The translations under genes and the position numbers were made by a program. From NCBI GenBank assembly GCA_023460395.1, contig JAEWQB010000019.1, forward strand, positions 62,001-126,000: DNA of 64,000 nt, in the 5' to 3' direction. Below the pieces are notes generated by a model that was given only the letters and a program-made list of their open reading frames with translations, made no database searches and had not been told where the DNA came from. Positions 25,791 through 34,523 of the stretch are shown one piece after another (within the stretch, counting starts at the first letter, position 1; the number at the start of each line of letters is the position of its first letter). Source of the stretch: Pseudomonadota bacterium (GTDB taxonomy: Bacteria; Desulfobacterota; Desulfovibrionia; Desulfovibrionales; Desulfovibrionaceae).

Positions 25791-27083
25791 ATGTCGTCAC
25801 CACGTTTTTTGCCGCATCTGCCTGAAGAAAAGCTCGCTGCTGTGCAGCTTGCCGGGCTGCAATGGACCGTGCGGCACGCCTATGAACACAGCCCCGCGTA
25901 CCGCGCCAAGTTTATTGAGGCAGGAGTGGAGCCGGGAGATGTGACCAGTCTGGACGACATTCGCAAGTTGCCTGTAACCACAGTAACCGATCTCCGGGAC
26001 GGATATCCTCTGCCGTTGCTCAGTGTACCAGAAGAAGACGTGGTGCGCATCCACGCCTCGTCTGGCACCACGGGAAAGCGGAAAATTCTGGCCTACACGC
26101 AGAAAGACGTGGACACCTTTGCCCTGCAAATGGCCCGGTGTTTTGAAATAGCCGGATTAACCCGGCTGGACCGTGTGCAAATAGCCGTGGGATACGGATT
26201 ATGGACAGCGGGGGCGGGCTTTCAGTTGGGCTGCGAGCGGTTTGGGGCGTTGACCGTACCCGTGGGACCGGGCAATTTGGAAATGCATTTGCAATTGCTG
26301 GCGGACATGGGCACCACCTGTCTGTGCTCCACAGCGTCCATGGCGCTGCTCATGGCGGAAGAGGTGGAGCGCAACGGGTTGCTGGAACAAAGCCGTCTTC
26401 GCAAGGTTATTTTTGGTGCGGAGGCGCATAGCGCCAAAATGCGCCGGGCCTTTGAATCGAAGCTGGGGCTGGAAGGCAGCTACGATATCGGCGGCATGAC
26501 TGAAATGTATGGTCCCGGCACCGCGCTGGAATGTGATGCGCACGAAGGACTGCATTACTGGGGTGACCTGTTCATTATTGAAATTTTGGACCCGGAGACG
26601 CTCCTGCCCGTTCCAGACGGTGAGATAGGCGAGATGGTGGTCACCAGCCTGTGTAAAGAGGCTGTGCCGCTTGTCCGGTACCGTACCCGTGATCTTTCGC
26701 GCAAGCTGCCGGGCCTGTGTTCCTGTGGGCGACATATTCCCCGGCATGACCACATTCTCGGCCGGTCAGACGATATGATTATCTTCCGTGGTGTAAATAT
26801 TTACCCCGGTCAGATAGCGGATGTTTTGCAGCATTTCCCGGAGGCAGGGGCGGAATACCAAATAGTGCTTTCACGAACGGAAGGGCGCGATAGTCTGCTT
26901 CTGCGGCTTGAGAGAAACGTGGAAACCGGTACGGACAACGATAGTAATATCGCCCGTGCCGTGGGCGCGGCGCTGCATAAAAAACTTATGGCCCGCGCAG
27001 ATGTGGAAATTGTGGAACCCGGTGCCTTGCCGCGTTCTTTTGGCAAATCCAAGCGGGTGGTAGATACGCGAAACGAGGAATAA
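25791..27083 (+). CDS. PaaK-like phenylacetate-CoA ligase / AMP-forming CoA ligase
   Basis: A 430-residue adenylate-forming enzyme of the phenylacetate-CoA ligase/F390-synthetase type. The AMP-binding motif HASSGTTGKRK is near residue 86, YDIGGMTEMYGPG in the middle, and the hinge region RSDDMIIFRGVNIYPGQI near 325, followed by a small C-terminal ACT-like/ligase domain. GAGAGGAGAG precedes the ATG at 25791. Sulfate reducers carry several such genes; aryl acids such as phenylacetate or indoleacetate are common substrates, but none is shown by the context. Neighbours are unrelated (purD divergent, HD-GYP downstream). Confidence 0.88.
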   Translation: MSSPRFLPHLPEEKLAAVQLAGLQWTVRHAYEHSPAYRAKFIEAGVEPGDVTSLDDIRKLPVTTVTDLRDGYPLPLLSVPEEDVVRIHASSGTTGKRKILAYTQKDVDTFALQMARCFEIAGLTRLDRVQIAVGYGLWTAGAGFQLGCERFGALTVPVGPGNLEMHLQLLADMGTTCLCSTASMALLMAEEVERNGLLEQSRLRKVIFGAEAHSAKMRRAFESKLGLEGSYDIGGMTEMYGPGTALECDAHEGLHYWGDLFIIEILDPETLLPVPDGEIGEMVVTSLCKEAVPLVRYRTRDLSRKLPGLCSCGRHIPRHDHILGRSDDMIIFRGVNIYPGQIADVLQHFPEAGAEYQIVLSRTEGRDSLLLRLERNVETGTDNDSNIARAVGAALHKKLMARADVEIVEPGALPRSFGKSKRVVDTRNEE

Positions 27084-27257
27084 CGCATAAAAATGTCTGA
27101 AACAGGCTAGTCCGTTTCGGAAGGTATACTTGTTCACGTTTCGTGCCTGCGGTTAGGCTGGCTGTGTGATTGATTCCATATGTGGCAAAGGGGGCAACAT
27201 GAGGAAGCCATATTCACTGCGCGTGTACTTTTTTTACAGGAATAGGTAGGAAAAGGC

Positions 27258-28478
27258 ATGCTTAAGAAGATCGCCATACAGGATTTACGGCCCGGAATGT
27301 ATGTAGTGAATTCCGGGTTATCGTGGATTGAATATCCGTATTTATATATGCGGGAAGGTGTTGTCGCCACCGAGGATGCCGTTCGAGCCATAGCAGCCGA
27401 GGGCTTTACCGAGGCCGTTATCGACACCGATCTTTGCGTGGGCTTGGATATGGCTTCGGTGGAAAGCGAGGCCGATATCTCCCACCGCATCAGTGCGCTT
27501 GCGGAGTATATTCCGCCCGGACCTACCGTGGCGCTTTCCGAAGAACTGAAGCGGGCCGTCGCGCTCTATTCGGACTCTGTGAAGCAGGCCCGGTCCATCA
27601 TGGACGACGTGCGTATGGGCCGTGCGCTGGACGTGGACGCCTCATCCCCCGTTGTTGAAGAGATTATCGGCAGTGTCACCCGCAACTGTGATGCGCTGAC
27701 GGGGCTGTCAAAGCTGCGTTCCTTTGATGAATATACATTTACGCACTGTGTGAATGTGGCGGTATTAGCCGTGGTCTTTGGTCGTTTTCTGGGTAAAACC
27801 GAAGACGACCTCAGAGTGCTGGGCATGGCCGGTCTATTCCACGATGTGGGCAAGCAGCTTGTGCCGCAGGACGTGTTGAATAAACCCGGCAAGCTCACCG
27901 AGGCTGAGTTTGTGCAGATGAAACAGCATCCCTCATTGGGCTACAATCATCTGAAAAAGCAGGCTGGTGCCGAAGGCGGCGAAGTGAATCCCGTGGTGCT
28001 GGCGGGGGTGCTGGAGCACCACGAAAAGTACAACGGCACCGGATATCCCGGAGGGCTTGCTGGAGATACCATCAGTGAGGCGGGGCGTATTCTCGCCGTG
28101 GCAGACGTATACGACGCGCTCACCAGTCAGCGGGTATACAAGGCCCCCATGCTGCCGCATAAAGCTCTGGGCCTTATGTACTCCATGCGCGGCAAGGAAT
28201 TTCATCCGGGGTATGTGGAACGGTTCATCAAGTGTCTGGGAATATATCCCGTAGGCACCACGGTACTGCTGAACTCCGGGCACGTGGGGGTTGTATACGG
28301 CTCTAACCCGCGCATACCCTTGCAACCGCAAGTGCTGGTGGCTGCCGGTTCGCTGGGGGCCATTTTGCCCCGGCGGGTGGACCTTGCGGAGCATCCGCAG
28401 TTGCGTGTTAGTTCTGTGGCAGACCCCGCGCGATACGGAATGAACCCGGAGCAACTGCTGGAGCGTTTCGCGGGGTAG
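27258..28478 (+). CDS. HD-GYP domain protein with DUF3391, probable cyclic-di-GMP phosphodiesterase
   Basis: A 406-residue cytoplasmic protein. The N-terminus (IAIQDLRPGMYVVNSGLSW) is a DUF3391 domain. HD-GYP spans about residues 145-320, with FHDVGKQLVPQDVLNKPG and LEHHEKYNGTGYPGGL; all expected metal ligands appear present. A predicted beta domain (about 330-400) closes the protein. GTAGGAAAAGG leads to the ATG at 27258. It is the second HD-GYP protein in the window and is closer to the consensus. No sensor domain or receiver is attached, so it may act on a shared pool. Confidence 0.9.
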   Translation: MLKKIAIQDLRPGMYVVNSGLSWIEYPYLYMREGVVATEDAVRAIAAEGFTEAVIDTDLCVGLDMASVESEADISHRISALAEYIPPGPTVALSEELKRAVALYSDSVKQARSIMDDVRMGRALDVDASSPVVEEIIGSVTRNCDALTGLSKLRSFDEYTFTHCVNVAVLAVVFGRFLGKTEDDLRVLGMAGLFHDVGKQLVPQDVLNKPGKLTEAEFVQMKQHPSLGYNHLKKQAGAEGGEVNPVVLAGVLEHHEKYNGTGYPGGLAGDTISEAGRILAVADVYDALTSQRVYKAPMLPHKALGLMYSMRGKEFHPGYVERFIKCLGIYPVGTTVLLNSGHVGVVYGSNPRIPLQPQVLVAAGSLGAILPRRVDLAEHPQLRVSSVADPARYGMNPEQLLERFAG

Positions 28479-28502
28479 CGGGCCAACCTGTCCCGCTGTT
28501 TC

Positions 28503-29147
28503 TCAAGACGCCTCTATTTCCTGCGGCAAAGCAACGTCCGGCAATGCGGCGCGCAGGTGTTTTGCGAATGCGGGGTATCCTTCATACGTAATGGTGCGTA
28601 ATCCTTCCGTCGCGGCTCGTGTCGTGTTGGCGGGGTTGTCATCTATAAAGAGCGCCTGCTGCGGAAAAACATGCATATTCTCACATGCATACCGGAAAAA
28701 AGCAGGTTCCCGCTTGCTCATGCCCTCACGGTATGAGTTGAATACCCCATCAAACAGTCGGAAAAATCCGTGAGCGCTGTTCAGCTCTTCCAGCCAGTTG
28801 GTATGATCGCTGAGGAGGGCAGTGCGGGCGTGTTCACGCACGTGCGCCACAACCCGCAGCATCCACGGACGAATAACGAAACGGGTAAGAATGGCGGAAC
28901 GTAGCTCCGTGTCCGATTCGGTAATGCCGGTGGCCCGGCGCACGGCTTCCCAGAAGTCATGCTCGGAGGCGTTTCCCGTGGCATAGCCGTGGGCGTAGCA
29001 TATCTCTGTGGCCGTGCGCAGTACCGTTTCTGGACTTTTGCCATTGCGTCTGCCGATTTCTTTGAGGCCCTGCACGAACCCTTCTTCGGCGAGCACACCG
29101 CTGAAGTCGAAGAAAACCACCGCAATATCATCGTGTTTTCGAGGCAT
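28503..29147 (-). CDS. HAD-superfamily hydrolase (subfamily IA-like)
   Basis: A 214-residue HAD enzyme. The usual DxD motif appears as FFDFSGVLAE near residue 12, with serine where the second aspartate often lies. SDHTNW is motif II and FIDDNPANTTRA motif IV, with a helical cap between. It may be an epoxide-hydrolase-like or phosphatase-type HAD; the substrate is unknown. AGGA precedes the ATG at 29147. It is convergent with the HD-GYP gene and divergent from the HU gene. Confidence 0.83.
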   Translation of the reverse strand: MPRKHDDIAVVFFDFSGVLAEEGFVQGLKEIGRRNGKSPETVLRTATEICYAHGYATGNASEHDFWEAVRRATGITESDTELRSAILTRFVIRPWMLRVVAHVREHARTALLSDHTNWLEELNSAHGFFRLFDGVFNSYREGMSKREPAFFRYACENMHVFPQQALFIDDNPANTTRAATEGLRTITYEGYPAFAKHLRAALPDVALPQEIEAS

Positions 29148-29299
29148 GTCAGTATCCTAGTAGAGAATGTGGAGAGAATTAGGTTGTCCGGCACGAAGAG
29201 AATAGTGTAGCGTTTCGTGCTGAAATCGCAACCGTCTCTGCCTGTGAAGTGAGAATGGAAAAAAATACATAAATATGCACAGGAAAATGAGCCATCCTC

Positions 29300-29338
29300 T
29301 TGCCAGAGTCTTGGGGCGCATGTATTACACGTAATACA
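29300..29338 (+). promoter_or_regulatory. sigma-70-type promoter of the HU gene with an overlapping palindrome
   Basis: TTGCCA (29300-29305) and TATTAC (29323-29328) are separated by exactly 17 bases. TGTATTAC (29321-29328) and GTAATACA (29331-29338) form an inverted repeat with a two-base centre that covers the -10 box. A protein bound there would block the promoter. Confidence 0.55.
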
Positions 29339-29404
29339 CCGGACTCATGGTTCCGGCGAGTGAGCGAATCCGCAACCACGCGGGAAGAATCGGGAGAACC
29401 ATGT

Positions 29405-29680
29405 ATGAACAAAAGTGAACTTGTGAAAATGCTGGCCGACGAGCACAATCTCTCCACGGATGAAGCCGTGCTGGTGGTAAACACCTTCTTCGACAGCGTG
29501 CGTGACGCATTGCTGGAAGGGGACCGGGTGGAGATTCGCGGCTTCGGCTCCTTTAAGGTGAAGAACTACAGCGGGTATAAGGGACGCAATCCCAAAACCG
29601 GCGAGAGTGTGGAAGTTTCCTCGAAACGTCTACCCGTGTTCCGAGCTGGCAAAGAACTGAAAGAACTGGTTAACGACTAG
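29405..29680 (+). CDS. HU/IHF-family nucleoid DNA-binding protein
   Basis: A 91-residue HU-type protein, full length. It shows the helical dimer core (MNKSELVKMLADEHNLS), the hinge GFGSFKVKNY and the DNA-binding arm ending GRNPKTGE. GGGAG precedes the ATG at 29405. The protein bends DNA and helps compact the nucleoid; sequence alone does not separate HU from IHF subunits. It is probably transcribed from the promoter at 29300-29328. A 7-base stem (CCGACCC/GGGTCGG, 29718-29744) lies after the gene. Confidence 0.93.
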   Translation: MNKSELVKMLADEHNLSTDEAVLVVNTFFDSVRDALLEGDRVEIRGFGSFKVKNYSGYKGRNPKTGESVEVSSKRLPVFRAGKELKELVND

Positions 29681-29771
29681 TTCGCAGGCCATCTTTCCGC
29701 TTTTTCCAATGCGCCGCCCGACCCTATGTATGGCATTGGGTCGGCTGGCGTGATGGAATGGCATACCCTTC

Positions 29772-30413
29772 TTGCGCAACCCCCTTGCGGTGACCCGAAA
29801 AACAGCCTCACCACTGTCATCCCTTCCCGTCTCCCTGCGTGGCGCGGATTTGCCCGGTGTGCATCTGCACATTGGCGAGGGAATTGTAACCACGGGAAAC
29901 CTCCTCGTTTCCACCGTGCTCGGCTCCTGTGTCTCTGTGACATTTTTTCACGCGGAAAGCGGACTTGCCGGTATTTTTCATGCCATGTTGCCGCTGCGTG
30001 GGGAATTTGCGGATGCGGCAATGCCGCCTTGCAAGTATGTTGATTCCGCCATTGATGTCCTTTATGAACAGTTCGTGCGGCGCGGAATCGCTGTTCGTGA
30101 TGTGGAAATAAAGCTGTTTGGTGGAGCTTTTAGCTTAGGCAAGGCTTCAAACGTGGCGGCACGGGCTCTTGTGGACGTGGGGGCGCGGAATGTCGCGACT
30201 GCCAGACAGGAACTTGCCCGGCGGAGGCTCCGTGTTGCGGGAGAACAGGTGCTGGGAGATCGGGGCCGCAAACTCTTGTTTGACACACGCAGTGGTGTAG
30301 TGTGGGTGAAGTTGCTCGCCAGTGCGGAAGAACAGGCTGTGCTGCGCACGGAAAATGTGGAATTCTCCGTGGCGACGAATCAAGCTTGCCGTCTGGAAAT
30401 ATGTGAGCCGTAA
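29772..30413 (+). CDS. cheD: CheD, chemoreceptor glutamine deamidase
   Basis: Up to 213 residues. STVLGSCVSVTFFH holds the catalytic cysteine and FHAMLP the catalytic histidine. KLFGGAF and DVGARNVATARQELARRRLRVAG match the rest of the CheD fold. CheD deamidates glutamines in receptors and so tunes chemotaxis. Usual family members start just before the GSC segment; here the frame is open from TTG 29772, and GTG 29859 is another possible start. No strong ribosome binding site decides between them. It follows the HU gene; the receptors at 439 and 9707 are possible targets. Confidence 0.85.
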   Translation: MRNPLAVTRKTASPLSSLPVSLRGADLPGVHLHIGEGIVTTGNLLVSTVLGSCVSVTFFHAESGLAGIFHAMLPLRGEFADAAMPPCKYVDSAIDVLYEQFVRRGIAVRDVEIKLFGGAFSLGKASNVAARALVDVGARNVATARQELARRRLRVAGEQVLGDRGRKLLFDTRSGVVWVKLLASAEEQAVLRTENVEFSVATNQACRLEICEP

Positions 30414-30448
30414 CATCGGCTCCGGCACGGCGGAGAATGGGCGGGTGC

Positions 30449-31273
30449 ATGCGTATAGTTTTTTGCATTGACGATAACCCCCGGTACCTCATGCTGGTCA
30501 AGGTCGCGGTCCGTAGCCTGCGTGCTTTGTACGGCAATGATGTGCCCGTGCTCTGTGTCTACGGCGGGGCTGATGAGGGTATTATCAATGCCGTGTGGGA
30601 AGAAGGCATTCCGCTGGCTCTCCATGAGCCTGTACTGAGCCGACAGGTGGTTCCCCCTCAGTTTCATCGCGCTATCGGCGCGTTCCTTAAGCTGGAACTG
30701 GCGTTGCTGCCGGAACTCGCAAACGAGGAGTATGTGCTGTACTGCGACAGCGATATGTACTTCCATTCCCGTTTTGACGCTTTGCTGACGGAGCGCCCGC
30801 CTTACATGGCGATGGCGCGGGAAGCGTCCGCAATCTTTTTTCACGACATCGAAACGATGCGGTACGAGTGGCGCGATAGAGAATATGTGGTGCGCATGCC
30901 CTTTCCCATCTGGACGTTTTCATCCGGGGTGGTGATGTTTAATCTGGGGCGGCTGCGCCGCCACGACCACATCCACAACTTTCTCGCTTTTTGTGCGCAA
31001 AATTTGCACCACATCGGCAATCTGGACCAGTCACTGCTGAACTATTTTTTTGGTAGTCGGGTTACTAAACTGCCATTTCCTTTCAACTGTCCCCCGTATC
31101 GCGCGGAATCCCGCGGGCAGGGCAGCCTTATCCATTTCCACGGACCCAAGCCGTGGGATGTGAGCACGCCGTTATGGCGGGAACTGCGCATTAACCATTA
31201 TTCATGGTTCCGCCAACAGTGGTATTCCCTGCTCACGCCGGAAGAACGTGAGCAGGTCCGTACATGGGAATAG
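30449..31273 (+). CDS. glycosyltransferase family 8-like protein
   Basis: About 274 residues. The N-terminus MRIVFCIDDNPRYLMLVKVAVRSL is that of GT8-type enzymes. YCDSDMYF carries the DxD metal/nucleotide-sugar motif near residue 100, and IHFHGPKPW near 225 supplies the second metal ligand. Such enzymes transfer glucose or galactose to LPS, glycogenin or glycoprotein acceptors. The start could also be 30437, four codons earlier, but GGAG would then be too close. The location between CheD and a GGDEF gene says little about the acceptor; surface polysaccharide is the likeliest guess. Confidence 0.82.
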   Translation: MRIVFCIDDNPRYLMLVKVAVRSLRALYGNDVPVLCVYGGADEGIINAVWEEGIPLALHEPVLSRQVVPPQFHRAIGAFLKLELALLPELANEEYVLYCDSDMYFHSRFDALLTERPPYMAMAREASAIFFHDIETMRYEWRDREYVVRMPFPIWTFSSGVVMFNLGRLRRHDHIHNFLAFCAQNLHHIGNLDQSLLNYFFGSRVTKLPFPFNCPPYRAESRGQGSLIHFHGPKPWDVSTPLWRELRINHYSWFRQQWYSLLTPEEREQVRTWE

Positions 31274-31380
31274 CGCGGGGCTGCCCCTTCCGGGCGCGAT
31301 ATCATTATTGCACCTTACAGAATATCCAAGACACTCGCCTGATCTGATTCTACATTGTTATATCGCGAGGCACGACTCTG

Positions 31381-31420
31381 TCACAGTGTTGTGAAGTATT
31401 TGAATACTATGTTATATAGT
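31381..31420 (+). promoter_or_regulatory. closely spaced inverted repeats before the GGDEF gene
   Basis: TCACA/TGTGA (31381-31394) and AGTATT/AATACT (31395-31408) follow each other, with CTATGTTATATAG just after. The block is AT-rich and lies about 110 bases before the start of the GGDEF protein, as expected of a promoter/operator region. Confidence 0.35.
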
Positions 31421-31518
31421 GTAGTTTTTCACGTTGTTGAGATAGCTTTTGTGTTTTGTGCACGACTTTGCTATGGAGCAGGAAACGATGTGCAAAAGCA
31501 CTGGGGGGCGGTGCATTC

Positions 31519-32457
31519 ATGGGTGACTTCATGCCAGATATAGAAATGATTGAACGTATGCTGCAAACGGAGCGGTATGCGTGGCTTTCTCTAACCCATG
31601 ATATGGGCGCGGTTATTTCCATTGACGGGCGGTTTGAAGATGCAAATACGCAGTGGGGGGCAACCACAGGATACGACCAGACCGCGTTGTTGGGCAGCTA
31701 TTTGGTGGAGTACATGCACTTCGACGACAGAGAGCGGGCGCTGGCGGAGTTGCAGGCGCTTATCACGGCTGACGTAAGCAGCACCTCTGTAGTCTTCCGT
31801 TTTCTTTGTGCCGACGGCACATACACTCGGCTCAGTTGGAGCCTGATGTTTTCTCCCGAATATGAGTGCTTTTTTTGCACTGTCAGGAACGGCAACGAAT
31901 CCCAGACCGACAGAGCTGTGCGCTATGCTTATAAAGACGTGCTCACAGGGCTGGGGAACCGTCTCTACTTGATGGATAGCGTGCCGTGCTGGCTGCACGA
32001 CGCGCGTGCTTCTAAGCAGCAGGTTGCGGTCTGTTTTCTAGATCTTGACGGGTTCAAGCAGGTGAATGACACCTTTGGGCACAAGGTGGGCGACCAGCTT
32101 CTCAAAAAGGTGGCGGAACGCTTGCTTGAGTGCGTGCCCCAGCAGGATGGCGTGGTGCGGCTGGGGGGCGATGAATTTGTGCTGGTGCTGCGCAATGTGT
32201 GTTCGCGCGACGGACTGTCCGAACTTCTCCGAGAACTCATTGCGTCGGTTAATTCGCCCGCGAGTATTGAAGGACGGGAATGCAGCGTGGGCGTGAGCGT
32301 GGGAGTCAGTTTTTTTCCTGAAGACGGTGCGACTCTGGACGAACTGGTGCAGGCCGCGGATGACGCCATGTATGGTGTGAAGCGCGGGGGAAAAAACAAT
32401 TTTTCGTTTCACCTGCCCGCGAGCTCAAATCTGGGTTCCGGCGGCTGTGACGCGTAA
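31519..32457 (+). CDS. PAS-GGDEF diguanylate cyclase
   Basis: About 312 residues. A PAS domain occupies roughly residues 15-135 (GAVISIDGRFEDANTQWGATTGYD). The GGDEF domain spans about 145-305, with DVLTGLGNR, FLDLDGFKQVND and an intact LGGDEFVLVL near residue 216. Enzymes of this type make cyclic-di-GMP from two GTP. The usual inhibitory RxxD motif, expected just before GGDEF, reads PQQD, so product feedback at that site is probably lost. The start at 31519 follows a G-rich stretch; 31531 is an alternative. No membrane segment is visible, so the sensor is cytoplasmic. Confidence 0.88.
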   Translation: MGDFMPDIEMIERMLQTERYAWLSLTHDMGAVISIDGRFEDANTQWGATTGYDQTALLGSYLVEYMHFDDRERALAELQALITADVSSTSVVFRFLCADGTYTRLSWSLMFSPEYECFFCTVRNGNESQTDRAVRYAYKDVLTGLGNRLYLMDSVPCWLHDARASKQQVAVCFLDLDGFKQVNDTFGHKVGDQLLKKVAERLLECVPQQDGVVRLGGDEFVLVLRNVCSRDGLSELLRELIASVNSPASIEGRECSVGVSVGVSFFPEDGATLDELVQAADDAMYGVKRGGKNNFSFHLPASSNLGSGGCDA

Positions 32458-32530
32458 TCACTTCGCGGGCATGCGGCTCTTGTCTCCGGTGGGTACAGCA
32501 AAAGACAGTTAGCCGTGCAGGAGGTTCCCT

Positions 32531-33097
32531 ATGACCGCGCATCCCGTGGCAGCAGGAAAAAGCAGTATCGGTTTTGTCGAACTGGAGCGATTATTCCCTC
32601 TGGTGCTTGTGGATCGTCCGGCGGTGTATCTTGATCTGGCCTGCGGTGCCGGTAAATACAGCCTCGCGTTGGCCCCTCGTCTTGCGGAGGGGAGCCTGCT
32701 GCACGGATTAGATTTGTGGGAAGAGGGCGTGACCGCACTGCGATCTGAAGCTGCCCGGCTGGGCTTTCCCCACGTTTCCGCTGATGTGGCGGACCTGACG
32801 AAACCGTTGCCGGTTCCCGACGCTTCTGTTGACGTATGCCTCATAGCCACCGTGCTGCACGATCTGATTCCCGCCGGGCGGGAAGCTGTGTTGGGTGAGT
32901 TGCAGCGAGTGCTCGCACCGGAGGGAGCGGTGGTGGTTATTGAATTCAAGCCGCTCGATCACGGCCCGGGGCCGCGCCGGGAACACCGCATTGCCGTGGC
33001 TGATGCCGAAGCCCTGTTCGCCCCGCATGGGTTTGTGCGGGACGCACTGGCCGATATGGGCGAATATACCTACCTTGCCCGGTTTGTGAGAGGGTAG
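32531..33097 (+). CDS. class I SAM-dependent methyltransferase
   Basis: A 188-residue protein of the UbiE/Methyltransf_11 type. LDLACGAGKYSLAL is motif I (near residue 35), GLDLW carries the acidic residue binding the SAM ribose, and DVCLIATVLHDL is the post-I region. The C-terminus is a short beta hairpin. The substrate is unknown. AGGAGG lies 6 bases before the ATG at 32531. It stands alone between the GGDEF gene and convergent maf. Confidence 0.85.
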   Translation: MTAHPVAAGKSSIGFVELERLFPLVLVDRPAVYLDLACGAGKYSLALAPRLAEGSLLHGLDLWEEGVTALRSEAARLGFPHVSADVADLTKPLPVPDASVDVCLIATVLHDLIPAGREAVLGELQRVLAPEGAVVVIEFKPLDHGPGPRREHRIAVADAEALFAPHGFVRDALADMGEYTYLARFVRG

Positions 33098-33231
33098 CGC
33101 GTACCGTTTGGGACGGGGCGCATCCAAGGCACGCCTGAAGGCGGTTTGTGGTGCGGTGGGCAGTCTGCCAGCTCTGAACGTGGTTTTTTCTTTTTCCCCC
33201 CGTCCCGGTCTTTCGCGGGCCCGCGCCGGAG

Positions 33232-33858
33232 TCAGCCGGGCATAACCGCCACGACCTGTTCGCGCATCAGGACTTCCAGCAGTTCTACTACGGGCAATCC
33301 CACCACATTGGACCACGAGCCGTCGATGCGTGTTACCAGAAACGCACCGATTCCCTGAATGGCGTAAGCTCCGGCTTTATCCATGGGTTCCCCAGTGCGG
33401 ATGTACGCGCGGAGCGCGTCCTGCGAATGGGGAGCCATGGTAACGTGCGTGGACACCGTAAAGCTGATTGTCCGGCTGTCAGGAAGTGCTACGCAAACAC
33501 CTGTGATAACCTGATGGGTTGCGCCCGCCAGACGGGTGAGCATGGCAAGCGCATGTGCCGTATTGTGCGGTTTGCCCATAATTTCAGTGTGCAGGACGAC
33601 AATGGTGTCTGCGCCAATCGTGCAGGCGCGCGGGTGTTCTGCCGCCGCAGCCACGGTTTTGGCGTGGGCGGCGCGACGGGCAAAGGCGTCCGGCACTTCC
33701 CCAGCCAGAGGGGCTGGCTCCGCTCCGGGCACGGTGCAAACGGAAAAGGCAATACCAAGGTCGTGCAAAAAATCATGTCGGCGTGGGGAAGCGGAAGCCA
33801 GCACGACAGGCATCTGCGCGGTATAGACGTCACGATATTGGGAAGGCTGCGTGTGCAT
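33232..33858 (-). CDS. maf: Maf family nucleotide pyrophosphatase
   Basis: A 208-residue Maf/HAM1-like protein. VLASASPRRHDFL is the N-terminal signature, GADTIVV contains the catalytic aspartate, and DKAGAYAIQGIGAF the lysine-containing C-terminal motif. Maf enzymes hydrolyse non-canonical or surplus dTTP, UTP and CTP and have been linked to septum inhibition. ACAGGAG precedes the ATG at 33858. The first 15 residues extend beyond the usual start at MPVVLASASP. Confidence 0.9.
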   Translation of the reverse strand: MHTQPSQYRDVYTAQMPVVLASASPRRHDFLHDLGIAFSVCTVPGAEPAPLAGEVPDAFARRAAHAKTVAAAAEHPRACTIGADTIVVLHTEIMGKPHNTAHALAMLTRLAGATHQVITGVCVALPDSRTISFTVSTHVTMAPHSQDALRAYIRTGEPMDKAGAYAIQGIGAFLVTRIDGSWSNVVGLPVVELLEVLMREQVVAVMPG

Positions 33859-34031
33859 GCCAAGCTCCTGTAATAGAGTACATTTGCCTTGTGGCGCATT
33901 TTTTCTTGCGGCGCAAGTGGAGAAAGCCTGTGAAGAAACCTAAACTTTTGGTGCGAACTGCCGAAGAAAAGGCATCAGCGCATGCTTTCCCCTCATTGTG
34001 GATGTGACTGAAAAAAATGTGGGCATAGCCC

Positions 34032-34058
34032 TAAAGTTCTCCCTGTATTCTCCGATAA
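34032..34058 (+). promoter_or_regulatory. sigma-28 (FliA)-type promoter
   Basis: TAAA (34032-34035), 15 bases, then TCCGATAA (34051-34058) match the flagellar sigma-28 consensus TAAA-N15-GCCGATAA with one mismatch. AAGGAGG-type ribosome binding sequence and the ATG at 34080 follow. The downstream pair includes flgM, the anti-sigma factor for this sigma. Confidence 0.8.
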
Positions 34059-34079
34059 GGAGGACGAAGGGAGAATAGT

Positions 34080-34496
34080 ATGACCGTTACGTCGTTTTAT
34101 ATCCGTAACATGCTGCTGAAGTATGATCAGCAGCTTGTGACCGCCCGGCGGCTGGCGCGCTACAAAGAAGCGCTCCGAAAAGCCCGTGGCGGAGAGGGGG
34201 AGAGTATTCCCCCGGATGTGAAGCGTGCCGTCATGGTGGAACGCATCGCGCGGGAGGTCATGGAAAGCCTGTTGCTTTCCGGCAGTGACAATCCCATTGT
34301 ACGGGAGATAACGGCACAGCTTGAGCAGGAAGTGGGAGAAAAACTCCATTTCCGGTATCCGCCGACCGAACTCGACCTTCAGGTCTACCGGGAAACCCCG
34401 GAGGGACTGGTGGAGGTAACGCCAGCCGAGAAAGCGGTCTTTATGGAAAAGCTGTGGCAGATCTCTTTGGACAAGGTGGATGCCACCATGTTATGA
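34080..34496 (+). CDS. conserved protein paired with FlgM (DVU0524-like)
   Basis: A 138-residue, mainly helical, charged protein without signal peptide or membrane segment. Its position directly before flgM and its length match the FlgM-associated family named after D. vulgaris DVU0524. The function is unproven; it may modulate FlgM stability or export. It is the first gene behind the sigma-28 promoter and is followed by flgM after 27 bases, so both are made when FliA is active. The match to the DVU0524 family is from memory of gene order and general appearance. Confidence 0.7.
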   Translation: MTVTSFYIRNMLLKYDQQLVTARRLARYKEALRKARGGEGESIPPDVKRAVMVERIAREVMESLLLSGSDNPIVREITAQLEQEVGEKLHFRYPPTELDLQVYRETPEGLVEVTPAEKAVFMEKLWQISLDKVDATML

Positions 34497-34523
34497 GGGG
34501 CGTGACGTCCCGGGGAGACTCGT

